From assembly GCF_000948985.2 (NCBI RefSeq), contig NZ_CP059733.1:1674001-1738000 (forward strand): 64,000 nucleotides of DNA, given 5' to 3'. Positions 24,018 to 32,183 of the stretch are shown here, in pieces (the stretch's first letter is position 1; every line of letters starts with the position of its first letter). Made by a program: the position numbers and the translations under genes. The notes below the pieces were generated by a model. It saw only the letters and a program-made list of their open reading frames with translations. It was not told the origin of the DNA and did no database searches. This DNA is from Thalassomonas viridans (GTDB lineage: Bacteria > Pseudomonadota > Gammaproteobacteria > Enterobacterales > Alteromonadaceae).

Positions 24018-25903
24018 AAATCATCGAATTTTTCAAGAAGCTGCTGCAACTGCTTTTGCCTGGCGAGCCACCGGTTGTTGAACTGAATGCTATCGGGCAA
24101 AAGTCTGTTAGCGGCGATGTGAATGAGCAATTAAAGGATACCTGTCAGGTAATTGCCAGCTACCGGGACGGCAAGCCTGCTGCCGGAGTTGTTATCAATT
24201 ACGCGGTGATCTCCGGCCCCCTGCAAATTTGGGGCAACGGAGCTACGCCTTCGCAAGCGCAGAGCGTAAAAACCGATGAAAACGGCATTGCCCGGGTTAA
24301 TGCTTTTATGAGCGGCCAAGGACATGCAATAGTGGCGGCTGAGCTGGATAGCGATGCCAATATCAGCAAATTTTTTGATTTTCGTTCTACAGGCCTCACC
24401 CATGATCTTTTCCTGATCGGCAACAGTTGTGTTTCTGTTGACGCCGGTGAAATTTCCATGCTTATTTCAGCCATTGATTTTTATGGCCAGCCGGTAACCG
24501 GCGCCGAGCTTAAAATTGAAGGCGGCACCGGGGCCGACGACCTGTTTACCGGTACGGTTGATGAAGTGGGCAACGGCGTTTATTCAGGCAAATTTCAAAC
24601 ACAGCTTGCGGGGGAATATGCTGTTAGTGTTTATGATCCAGTCGCGAGGGTGAATGCAAAAAAATGCGTGCATATGATGCCGGGAAAGGCTAGTGCGTTT
24701 GCATTTACCCGCTCGACAGATCCGCGGGCTATGCAACCTTACGGTGAAATCTCATTGCATGTGCAGTTAACGGATGACTTTGCCAACCCCCTTAACCCCA
24801 AAAGAATAATATGCCGGATGGACGGGCAGGAGGTGCCGGTGTTTTCCTATACTGACACGGAAGCTATTTTCAGCATACGTGCCTCGGGATATACCCATGT
24901 AGATATTCAGTTGACCGACAGCGAGTCAGACGTTGCTTATGAACAAACCATACCTTTTGCCGCTGCCTGGCTCGGCGACCCGGGATTAGTGTTTGAAGGA
25001 GACACTTTTACCACTCCTTTGTACGGCCTGCCTCCGGTGAAGCGCCCGGCCACCAGTGCCGAAATAGAGATTGAATACGATCCCGAGCTGGTTAAATTCG
25101 ATCACCTGCTTGCCCGGGGCAATGAAGGGCGAACGGTGCAGACCCATGTCGACAAAGGCACAGTGACGATTAGCATTGAAGCCTCAACACCTGTGCATGC
25201 TGAAGAGCACCCGGATGGGATTTTTATCGGCGAGTGCATATGGCAATGTCTTGGGGAAGGGAAGTCGTGTTTTAGCCTGGTGGGACGTATGTCGCCGTCG
25301 ACCCCGAAATGGAAGTTATGCGTAAAACAAAAGAAAGATTTGAAGTCTTGCCTGTGTGTTAATGTGATCTATAAACAGGGAGATAACAGGGCGTTGCAGC
25401 AGGGGAAAGATGCCGCCAATGAAATTCCCAAAGTTGTCTCGGCGGGGAAAAACGTCAAAAAGTGCTGCCCTGTGTTGTCGGTAAAAGTTAATAAGTGTGC
25501 CATAGGCCCCGCCGACTGGAGAAAGGTGGTTGGCGCCGTGGGGGCTAACGAAACCGTTAACAATAGAACCGAAATGGATGCGTTGTTTGATGCCAACATT
25601 TGCCAGAGAGCCAAGTGCATCAACCTGATGATGATAGACATTAACTGGAACGGCTGGGACGGTTGGACCTATTACGGTAAGGCCAGGGGCACCAACCGGG
25701 GCTTTGGCGTGATTGAGCCGGGCAAAGTTGGCCTTAGGGGTAATGGCAACCTGGGGGCCCATGAGATCTGCCATGCTTTGGATCTTCGGCATGAAGGAAG
25801 GCGAAGGGATAACTTGATGAGCCAGAACCCGCCCCACGGCAGTAATTTAACGACTGAGCAGTGCAAGAAGATTTTTCAGTATATTGATAACTATCCCTGT
25901 TAA
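24014..25903 (+). CDS. Metzincin-like zinc protease with N-terminal Ig-like (Big_1/filamin-like) domains
   Basis: 629 residues. The N-terminus (MKIIEFFKKLLQLLLPG) is an amphipathic or weak hydrophobic helix rather than a clear signal peptide. Residues 20-320 contain two or three Ig-like domains; the first has the intimin/invasin Big_1 pattern (TDENGIARVNAFMSGQGHA). A cohesin-like beta domain follows at about 335-430, then a Cys-rich linker. The C-terminal catalytic domain carries HEICHALDLRH at residues 583-593 (metzincin HExxHxxxxxH, with Asp in place of the usual Gly) and a Met-turn in NLM near residue 602. It is probably exported and acts on proteins outside the cell. Confidence 0.72.
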   Translation: MKIIEFFKKLLQLLLPGEPPVVELNAIGQKSVSGDVNEQLKDTCQVIASYRDGKPAAGVVINYAVISGPLQIWGNGATPSQAQSVKTDENGIARVNAFMSGQGHAIVAAELDSDANISKFFDFRSTGLTHDLFLIGNSCVSVDAGEISMLISAIDFYGQPVTGAELKIEGGTGADDLFTGTVDEVGNGVYSGKFQTQLAGEYAVSVYDPVARVNAKKCVHMMPGKASAFAFTRSTDPRAMQPYGEISLHVQLTDDFANPLNPKRIICRMDGQEVPVFSYTDTEAIFSIRASGYTHVDIQLTDSESDVAYEQTIPFAAAWLGDPGLVFEGDTFTTPLYGLPPVKRPATSAEIEIEYDPELVKFDHLLARGNEGRTVQTHVDKGTVTISIEASTPVHAEEHPDGIFIGECIWQCLGEGKSCFSLVGRMSPSTPKWKLCVKQKKDLKSCLCVNVIYKQGDNRALQQGKDAANEIPKVVSAGKNVKKCCPVLSVKVNKCAIGPADWRKVVGAVGANETVNNRTEMDALFDANICQRAKCINLMMIDINWNGWDGWTYYGKARGTNRGFGVIEPGKVGLRGNGNLGAHEICHALDLRHEGRRRDNLMSQNPPHGSNLTTEQCKKIFQYIDNYPC

Positions 25904-26316
25904 CAGCGGTTTGTGGTAAATGAAGATATCTCATTTCCGGCAGTCAGTAGTTGCTTGTCTGTGAAGTTTTTATGCAGAGCCGGGTGAGTCAAAGGTATGA
26001 AAAATCCCTTGGTTTATCCGGCTCTTTCCTCTCCTTAATTAAGTCTCACAGTCAAAATCGACGGAGGACAAGATCTCGTGAATCTTGTTTATTCTGTCCC
26101 TATAGATTTAGGGCGAGAGTGAAATAATTTTTTAGGGGGAATTTTCAGGGCATATCATTCTTTAACTGCTAACAGTACGTAATTCTTTGTATTCATTTCG
26201 AACAGTGTAATGTCGTGTAATGTTAAATAATTGTGATTTTTTCTTTGTGACGTTATGATGCGCCGGCAATTTCAGGAAGTAATTGCATCAACAAGGAAAA
26301 TCAAAGGAAATAGAAG
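25904..26316. other. Intergenic region with a hairpin
   Basis: ACAAGAT at 26068-26074 and ATCTTGT at 26082-26088 form a seven-pair stem followed by TTATTCT, a possible weak terminator for the protease transcript. The larger GGACA...TGTCC frame around it gives a second stem. The remainder is AT-rich and probably holds the promoter of the next gene. Confidence 0.45.
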
Positions 26317-26982
26317 TTGAACAAAACAATCAAAACGAGCACTAAGGTGCTTTCCAATACTATATTGGCAGCAGCCCTGGCGATGGGGAATGTCAATGTC
26401 CAAACAAGCCAAGATTATTACGAAGATAAAGAAGGTTTCCACCAAGTTTCCACTTCTATGGAAAACGGCTGGGGCTGGAGTTTAGGCTTTAATAAAGCGA
26501 ATGCGAATACCTGTTCAAACAATCTCATTACCAATTGTGAGGTAGGAGAGGGAGAGGATACTACTGAACATATACCTGTAGTAGGGCAGAGACCGCCGAC
26601 AGATCCCTGGCAAGGTGTTCCTGAGCAAGGTACTGTTGATCGTGGTAGCACAAGCGGTGGCAGTGGAGGAAGTGGTTCAGGTAATAGAGGGGGGACAACA
26701 TTCCCACCAATGAAAACACCAGAGCAAGAAAAAGAGATTTGCATTAATAATGCTAATGGCGTTTATTCGTTATGTATAAATAGAGCTATAGCAAAAGCAG
26801 AAACCGAGTTTAACGATTGTAATAAGGGAGCCGGCTTCGTTGATCTCATACTTAGCCCCGGGGATATTGAAGGCGCAGGGGAATTACTATTTGAGTGCAA
26901 TCAAGTAAAAACGGATGTCAAATTAAAAGAAAGTAATAAATGTGAAATGAATAAAATTAACGATTTAAATGCTTGTGTATAG
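26317..26982 (+). CDS. Secreted Cys-containing protein of unknown function
   Basis: 221 residues from a TTG start preceded by AAAGGAA. An N-terminal signal-like stretch (VLSNTILAAALAMGNVNV) is followed by a low-complexity middle with IPVVGQRPPTDPW and a Gly/Ser linker (SGGSGGSGSGN). A C-terminal helical domain then contains six Cys in an even pattern (ICINN, LCINR, DCNKG, ECNQ, KCEMN, ACV), which suggests a disulfide-stabilised helical bundle. No known family. It precedes a large low-GC gene in the same direction. Confidence 0.58.
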   Translation: MNKTIKTSTKVLSNTILAAALAMGNVNVQTSQDYYEDKEGFHQVSTSMENGWGWSLGFNKANANTCSNNLITNCEVGEGEDTTEHIPVVGQRPPTDPWQGVPEQGTVDRGSTSGGSGGSGSGNRGGTTFPPMKTPEQEKEICINNANGVYSLCINRAIAKAETEFNDCNKGAGFVDLILSPGDIEGAGELLFECNQVKTDVKLKESNKCEMNKINDLNACV

Positions 26983-27141
26983 GAAAAGTTAGTACGTGCT
27001 ATTGGCATAAATCTATACCTAATTCATTTTATATGGATTAGGTATCTTCAATTTTTATTGAAATAAAAATTTTTATATTAACACATGGTAAGAAATACAT
27101 TGAAGCGTGTTCGCATGTCGTAAAAGGGTGTGGTTGCATTT

Positions 27142-29067
27142 ATGAAGTGGAAGATATGTTTAATTGGTGTTGTCGTTCTTTTTTCCTTTATTGGCTATAA
27201 AGAACAAGAAAAGCTCTTAGTATTCAACGGAGAAGAAGGGGAGCAGAGATTAGAGCTTCAAGCTGACGTTAAAGTAAAAAAGCAAGCAGGAGAGTTTGAC
27301 AATCACATAACACCTGCTGTTGATAAGCAATGCTTAAATAGCATTGATTCAATTAAGATTACTCCTGATTTTTATCAGAAAAAACAAGATATAGTGGCTT
27401 TTTTGTTACAACTGAAAAATGATGAAATAAGTCAAAAGATAATAGAGCATGTATTGATTGATTCTGGTGTTGGCCTTTATCAAGGTCGGAAACTAATAAA
27501 GCAAGAGGAGTTAAAGAGCGTAAGATCATTATTGCCTGGTGATATTCAAACGATAAATTCAGAACAAAACAGCAGAGTAAGAAAACTTTTTGAAAGTAAG
27601 TCGTTAAGTGATTTAGTAAGTCTTTATAAAGATAAAGAAATTCCTATTGAAAAATTAATTTTTCTAGATGAAAAAGTATATACCCCGCTGCAGTTAATTT
27701 TGCTGGTATCAGCAACAGAAAATAATTTTGTTTCGAGTATAAGCACCAAAGAAGCTATTGAGGAGATGTTATCAGCAGGAGTTGTGGTTCAATTTTCAGA
27801 TATTGTTGAATTTACAAGTAAAGGTGCATCAACGGATATACTTGACCTTTTAGTTAATAATTTTAATGGTGTTAAAAACCAAGTATTTTATTATGAAAAT
27901 GAAATTCATACTTTAGTTACTCTCTCTGTTAAGAAAGAAAATTTTAATAGTACTAGTTTTTGGCTTTCTGAAGGAGTTAGTGCATCACCATTAAAGTTTT
28001 TTGACAATGCTGTAGATTATGTTGCTAGCGTTAAATCCAGAGGGCTTCAAGAAGATATTCTCTCTTTGCTGATGGATTATGATATTAGTCCTAATAACTC
28101 TGCTACTTTTGATATTTTGATGCAGCAGTTAAGTTATGACTATTTGAAAAGTAATAACAAAGATCTTGAATTTTTTGATTATAAAAAATTAACAGAGCCC
28201 CAGATTTATAAGAAGAAAGATGATGTTAATCATATATTTAATATCGCGTTACATGATTCGGATTTAGATGAGTCTTGCTTTGCTTCTTTAGAATATAAGC
28301 AAAACTTAGTGAGTAAAATTTTCTTGCTCAAAGATGAAGCAATGACAAACCAAGAGAAGCTTCAAAGTATCGCAAAGCAAAACTTTACATCTTTTGAGAA
28401 AAAGCTCAAAGATGAATATGAAAAGCTTAATAAACCTGTTGATAGCCATGATAATACAGGTGAATCAGTAGATCCCCAAAAAAATGTAGCTACGAAAAAG
28501 TTTGTGGAGTTAATTAAAAAAGGAGATTGGGAAACCGCTTTAAATGAACGTGCTGAAGAAACGGATATGTCTGAACAGCAGAAAAAGGATATGAGTTTTG
28601 TTTATGCGTTACTGGCAGGAGCTAACTCAGAGGTGTTAATTTCATTGATTGAAGAGGGAGCTGTAGTTGACTCAAGGTTAGTAAGTATAATTGTTGAGAG
28701 ATGTGATTTAGACGTTTTAAAGTCTTTATATAGTCATGGTTATGACTTCCATTATGTTGATCAAAATTGGTCTAGTGCAATTTCAAAAGCTATCACATCA
28801 AAAAAATTAAAAAGTTTGAACTTTTTAATTAACATTGGAGTAAATATAGAGGGTGAAGGGGCTGGAGGACTAAGTAATCCAATAGGTGCGTCCCTTAGAG
28901 AGTATCAAATTGATTTGGCAATGAATATGGCTTTCATTGATGTTCTTATTACATCTGGTGCAACAATAACTAACTTCCATAAAGAGTTTGTTGAGTCTTT
29001 TGCTGTTGATAATATTGAATTATATATGGGGTTAATTAATAAATATCCTCAGTTTAAAATGAATTAA
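27142..29067 (+). CDS. Large exported helical-repeat (ankyrin-like) protein, unknown
   Basis: About 641 residues from the ATG at 27142; a GTG at 27130 is possible. Residues 3-18 form a signal or anchor helix. The rest is strongly helical, Lys/Asp/Leu-rich and AT-rich at DNA level. In the C-terminal third, repeated patterns such as ANSEVLISLIEEGAVVDSRL and LKSLNFLINIGVNIEG look like divergent ankyrin repeats. Ankyrin proteins bind other proteins; paired with the small secreted Cys protein upstream, it could be a two-gene envelope system. No enzymatic motif is seen. Confidence 0.55.
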   Translation: MKWKICLIGVVVLFSFIGYKEQEKLLVFNGEEGEQRLELQADVKVKKQAGEFDNHITPAVDKQCLNSIDSIKITPDFYQKKQDIVAFLLQLKNDEISQKIIEHVLIDSGVGLYQGRKLIKQEELKSVRSLLPGDIQTINSEQNSRVRKLFESKSLSDLVSLYKDKEIPIEKLIFLDEKVYTPLQLILLVSATENNFVSSISTKEAIEEMLSAGVVVQFSDIVEFTSKGASTDILDLLVNNFNGVKNQVFYYENEIHTLVTLSVKKENFNSTSFWLSEGVSASPLKFFDNAVDYVASVKSRGLQEDILSLLMDYDISPNNSATFDILMQQLSYDYLKSNNKDLEFFDYKKLTEPQIYKKKDDVNHIFNIALHDSDLDESCFASLEYKQNLVSKIFLLKDEAMTNQEKLQSIAKQNFTSFEKKLKDEYEKLNKPVDSHDNTGESVDPQKNVATKKFVELIKKGDWETALNERAEETDMSEQQKKDMSFVYALLAGANSEVLISLIEEGAVVDSRLVSIIVERCDLDVLKSLYSHGYDFHYVDQNWSSAISKAITSKKLKSLNFLINIGVNIEGEGAGGLSNPIGASLREYQIDLAMNMAFIDVLITSGATITNFHKEFVESFAVDNIELYMGLINKYPQFKMN

Positions 29068-29113
29068 CAATGGACCTGTATTAATTTCACTCCAAAATAG
29101 TTGTTCACAAAAC

Positions 29114-29350
29114 TTGTGTCATTTCAATGGTATATCAGAAAAAGGGAATGACACATACGGCTTGTTTGACATTGAACCTGTCTTTATGGCTGTTGATGCT
29201 GAAGTTATCGAGGGGCGCGGTTCGCGTGTGAGGTTTCATAAAGATGGGGAAATAGGAACTTTTCACAGACCTCATCCTAAGAAAGAGGCAAAGCCGTATC
29301 AGGTGAAAGATGCACGAGATTTCTTAATCAGAATTGGAGTAAAACCATGA
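29114..29350 (+). CDS. hicA: HicA-family mRNA-interferase toxin, with an irregular 5' end
   Basis: The C-terminal two thirds are unmistakable HicA: AEVIEGRGSRVRFHKDG, then FHRPHPKKEAKPYQVKDARD and FLIRIGVKP. HicA toxins are small dsRBD-fold RNases. The N-terminus is not typical: the only start that gives a normal length is a TTG at 29114 without a ribosome site, and the next in-frame ATG lies at about residue 25, inside the fold. The catalytic His of the family lies in the conserved middle and appears present. Either an unusual start is used or the toxin has lost its true 5' end. Confidence 0.75.
   Translation: MCHFNGISEKGNDTYGLFDIEPVFMAVDAEVIEGRGSRVRFHKDGEIGTFHRPHPKKEAKPYQVKDARDFLIRIGVKP
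29115..29155. promoter_or_regulatory. Nine-base inverted repeat at the hicA start, possible operator
   Basis: TGTGTCATT at 29115-29123 is perfectly mirrored by AATGACACA at 29147-29155. Ribbon-helix-helix HicB proteins repress their own operon by binding palindromes around the promoter. If this is the operator, the real hicA start must lie downstream of it, which fits the doubtful 5' end. Confidence 0.45.
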
Positions 29351-29679
29351 ATACAATGACTTATAAGGGGTATGCTGCAAGCATTGAATACAGTGACGCT
29401 GATGAATGCTTCATTGGTCATATTGCAGGCATTAAAGATCGGGTTGGCTTTTATGGTGAGTCTGTAGTGGAACTTAAAGAGGCTTTTCATGAAGTCGTTG
29501 AAGATTATCTCGAAACTTGTACGGCCGTTGGTAAAGAGCCGCAGAAGCCATACTCTGGTAGGCTCATGCTGCGGATTTCACCAGAATTACATGCAACTAT
29601 TGCTACAGCAGCCGAAGTTAGCGGCCAAAGTATCAATCAATGGATTTTCAGAGCCTTAAGTCAAGCTTCTCGCACCTAA
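29347..29679 (+). CDS. hicB: HicB-family antitoxin with C-terminal ribbon-helix-helix
   Basis: 110 residues. The N-terminal HicB fold (YKGYAASIEYSDADECFIGH, then FYGESVVELKEAFHEVVEDY) neutralises the toxin. The C-terminal Arc-type helix-turn segment (SGRLMLRISPELH, AAEVSGQSINQWI) binds DNA. It overlaps hicA by four bases, so the pair is coupled in the order toxin then antitoxin, which is common for hicAB. Confidence 0.88.
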   Translation: MNTMTYKGYAASIEYSDADECFIGHIAGIKDRVGFYGESVVELKEAFHEVVEDYLETCTAVGKEPQKPYSGRLMLRISPELHATIATAAEVSGQSINQWIFRALSQASRT

Positions 29680-29752
29680 GCTCAAACGGGCGCATTGTAA
29701 AACGGATATGGGAGAATTGCTGGGGCAGATGTTTAAGATGAGGTTATAAGTA

Positions 29753-30013
29753 GTGGATATAGATGAACATTTAGAAATATTAGCGACAAAAAACAGCAAG
29801 CTTTTTGGTGCAACTCATTTATTATGTCTTGTCGGTGTAATTGCTGTTATTGCACTGACTTTAATATTTACAGTACCTCCCGTTTTGGCCGGTATTGTAA
29901 CCTGTATACTAGCGTTTTTTCTGCTGTTCCATTACATAGGTTATTCCGTAAAAAGAACGAACAGCCGTATTACCTTGCTGGAAACTAAATATAAGAATCA
30001 GGGCAAGGGCTGA
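29753..30013 (+). CDS. Small two-TM protein, unknown
   Basis: 86 residues from a GTG start. Two transmembrane segments at about 22-42 and 45-65 are almost continuous and may form a hairpin. The C-terminus is basic and helical (KRTNSRITLLETKYKNQ). Ribosome-site evidence is weak (GAGG 15 bases upstream). Not recognised. Confidence 0.48.
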   Translation: MDIDEHLEILATKNSKLFGATHLLCLVGVIAVIALTLIFTVPPVLAGIVTCILAFFLLFHYIGYSVKRTNSRITLLETKYKNQGKG

Positions 30014-30074
30014 TAACAAAGGCTTAAAGCAGAAAAATGTTGGTGTTTATTGTTGTAACTTTAGAAGGATTATC

Positions 30075-30356
30075 ATGAGTATTACCCGGATAAATGAATT
30101 TCAGGCAGCTGAAGGTAAAGCAGAAGAGCTGTTCACTTTTTTAAAGTCATTAATGTCTTATATTTCATCATCGGATGGCTGCCAGTCATGCGAGGTATTG
30201 CAAAGCAAGGACAATGATCACATGTTTGTGGTGATTGAAAAGTGGGATAACGAAAGCTCCCATCAGCAATCGATAGAGAACTATCCAAAAGAAGAAATGG
30301 CAGCTGTAATGCCTCTTTTCGGTGCCCCGCCAAAAGGGAGTTTTTATCACGCCTAG
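30075..30356 (+). CDS. ABM-family (antibiotic biosynthesis monooxygenase-like) protein
   Basis: 93 residues with the dimeric alpha/beta-barrel ABM pattern: INEFQAAEGKAEELFTFLK, then SSDGCQSCEVLQSKDN and FVVIEKWDNESSHQQSI. Small stand-alone ABM proteins include quinol monooxygenases and haem-degrading enzymes, and this sequence does not single out a substrate. AAGGAT lies seven bases before the ATG. It is the last gene of the accessory region before a shared terminator. Confidence 0.8.
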   Translation: MSITRINEFQAAEGKAEELFTFLKSLMSYISSSDGCQSCEVLQSKDNDHMFVVIEKWDNESSHQQSIENYPKEEMAAVMPLFGAPPKGSFYHA

Positions 30357-30455
30357 CGGCGATCAAAGCAGCCATTTACAAGTTAATCTTGTACTGGCTG
30401 TTCAGTTACTTTAGTGGTGTAGCAGATATTAAAAACGTGCAAATCCAAATTAAAG

Positions 30456-30479
30456 AAAGGGGACGAGAATGTCCCCTTT
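30456..30479 (-). terminator. Terminator hairpin downstream of the nucleotidyltransferase gene
   Basis: AAAGGGGAC and GTCCCCTTT form a perfect nine-pair stem around GAGAAT. Read on the minus strand it is followed by CTTTAATTT, so it serves the gene ending at 30490. It may also stop the plus-strand transcripts. Confidence 0.68.
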
Positions 30480-30489
30480 ATCAATAACC

Positions 30490-31284
30490 TTAGTCAGTAA
30501 GCTCGTTTTTGAAATAATCCAGGCAAAGCTGTTGTGCGCTTAGGTTCTTATCAACATGCTCTTTGTCTCTCAGCGTCAGATATAGTGCTACGCACTTTTC
30601 AAATGCCGGGATTAAGGAGGCTCTTTCCGGCTGGGCTACGGTTTTTTGCAAGTGTGCTGCGAATTCAGGCAGGCGCTCTTCTATTTTTCTGACTCCTGAT
30701 GGCGCCAGCTGCTGCTGTTTTAGGGCGAGGGGAGATAATACCACCGTTCTCAGGAAGGATAAAAACTCAAGCGCCTCAAAATATTCGCCGCGGGCAATCT
30801 TGGTTGCGCCGTAGTGAACCCAAATCCAGAACCTGTCTTCAATCCATTGCGGATCGGGTTGGGGATATTGATGTGTAGAGCTGCTTAATACCCTGGTGAG
30901 GCAATCTTCACGCTCCCACAACACTTTTGTGTCATCCACACGTACCGCCGCATCCGGCAATGACACAAATTTAAAATCTACATGAATAGCATCGGGGGCG
31001 TATAAGGCTATGACTAAGCGAGGCTCGCCGACATGTTCGCCGGTGGATGCGGCGACTTTACCGTCGACTTTGTCGGTAAGCTCGAACCGTTGTGTCATCA
31101 CAGTTTCAAAGTGGGCCGGGTCAACGGCAATTACAAGGTCTAAGTCGCTGTATTTATCCATAGAATCGGAAGTGAAAGAACCGCTGGCGCCTATGCCGAC
31201 AATACGGGGATCCTGGGATAGCTCAGCAATGATTCTGGCAAGGAGTTGCTTGTGTGCTTGGGGAAGCGTTTTGGGATATTTCAT
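30490..31284 (-). CDS. Nucleotidyltransferase-fold (Pol-beta superfamily) protein
   Basis: 264 residues. The N-terminal domain has GIGASGSFTSDSMDKYSDLD at about residues 31-50, the GS...DxD metal-binding motif of minimal nucleotidyltransferases. The rest is helical and resembles the C-terminal halves of aminoglycoside adenylyltransferase-like proteins. Members transfer a nucleotide to antibiotics, proteins or RNA; the target here is unknown. It is single-gene, with its own terminator downstream, and lies back-to-back with nothing on the left except the accessory region. Confidence 0.78.
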   Translation of the reverse strand: MKYPKTLPQAHKQLLARIIAELSQDPRIVGIGASGSFTSDSMDKYSDLDLVIAVDPAHFETVMTQRFELTDKVDGKVAASTGEHVGEPRLVIALYAPDAIHVDFKFVSLPDAAVRVDDTKVLWEREDCLTRVLSSSTHQYPQPDPQWIEDRFWIWVHYGATKIARGEYFEALEFLSFLRTVVLSPLALKQQQLAPSGVRKIEERLPEFAAHLQKTVAQPERASLIPAFEKCVALYLTLRDKEHVDKNLSAQQLCLDYFKNELTD

Positions 31285-31520
31285 ATTTTACCTGTTTATC
31301 GTGTTCGATGTTGAGAACTGCCTGACGGGCAGTTAGTGCGGTAAAATTAGCGCAGCATTACATCATGACAGGAAGTGTTTAGGCGGGCAATAAAAAGTTT
31401 TCCGGTATTGGGCGGCATTTTTTGACCCGTTTGTGTGTACAGCCGGGTCAAATTCTTACTATAAAATACGTTGTTAATTAGGCTATTTTGTTGCCGGGAG
31501 AATTTATATTGGCGGCCGGA

Positions 31521-31991
31521 TTACCAGCTGGAAAAAGGCTGGCGCATTAATACCGAGTTGTAGTATTTCTTGTCGCCGGTAACTTCTTCCCCCAGCCATT
31601 GGGGTTTGTTAAAAGCTTCTTCTTCACTGGCCAGTTCCACTTCGGCTACCACCAGCCCCTGGTTGTCGCCGTAAAATTCATCCACTTCAAAAGTGTGTTT
31701 GCCTGCAGGCACCAGGTAACGGGTTTTGTCGATCACGCCGGGCTCGCATAGCGCCAGCAGGGCGGTGGCTTCATCCAGGGGAATTTCTTTTTCCCATTCA
31801 TAACGGGTGGTGCCGGACTCATTGCTTAGTCCTTTAATGGTTAAATAACCCTTGTCTCCTTTGGTACGTACCCGCACCGTGCGCTCTGGCGTTGAGTTTA
31901 AATAGCCCTGGGTGATGCGGACTTTTTGCCGGGCATCGGCCTTGTATTGTTCATTTGAGACTAAAAACTTTCTTTCGATTTCTATCGCCAT
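31521..31991 (-). CDS. CYTH-domain phosphatase/cyclase family protein
   Basis: 156 residues forming one CYTH tunnel fold. The N-terminal signature is MAIEIERKFLV (ExExK). Basic tunnel strands follow: VRITQGYL, RTVRVRTKGDKGYLTIKG, YEWEKEIPL and VDEFYGDNQGLVVAEVEL. Bacterial stand-alone CYTH proteins of this length mostly hydrolyse inorganic tripolyphosphate or thiamine triphosphate; a few are class IV adenylate cyclases. All expected charged residues appear present. It has its own upstream region and no operon partner. Confidence 0.86.
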   Translation of the reverse strand: MAIEIERKFLVSNEQYKADARQKVRITQGYLNSTPERTVRVRTKGDKGYLTIKGLSNESGTTRYEWEKEIPLDEATALLALCEPGVIDKTRYLVPAGKHTFEVDEFYGDNQGLVVAEVELASEEEAFNKPQWLGEEVTGDKKYYNSVLMRQPFSSW

Positions 31992-32183
31992 TATTCAGGT
32001 TACCGTTAACAAGCACTAAAGCAGATATTATACGGGGGATTTTTTCAATACCAAGGACAGGCAGGCCAGTTTAAAATAAGCTGAAAGATTTCCTGACATA
32101 AAGTGTTTGATTTATAAGAAATAGTAAAGGAAAAGCAAGATAAACTAGGTTAAGCTTAGGAAAAAAATAACAGGGGTACTCAA

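Noticed and set aside
29753..30013. Reading the small two-TM gene as a third component of the HicAB locus
   Set aside because: It is separated by more than 70 bases with no overlap, and HicAB systems need no membrane component.
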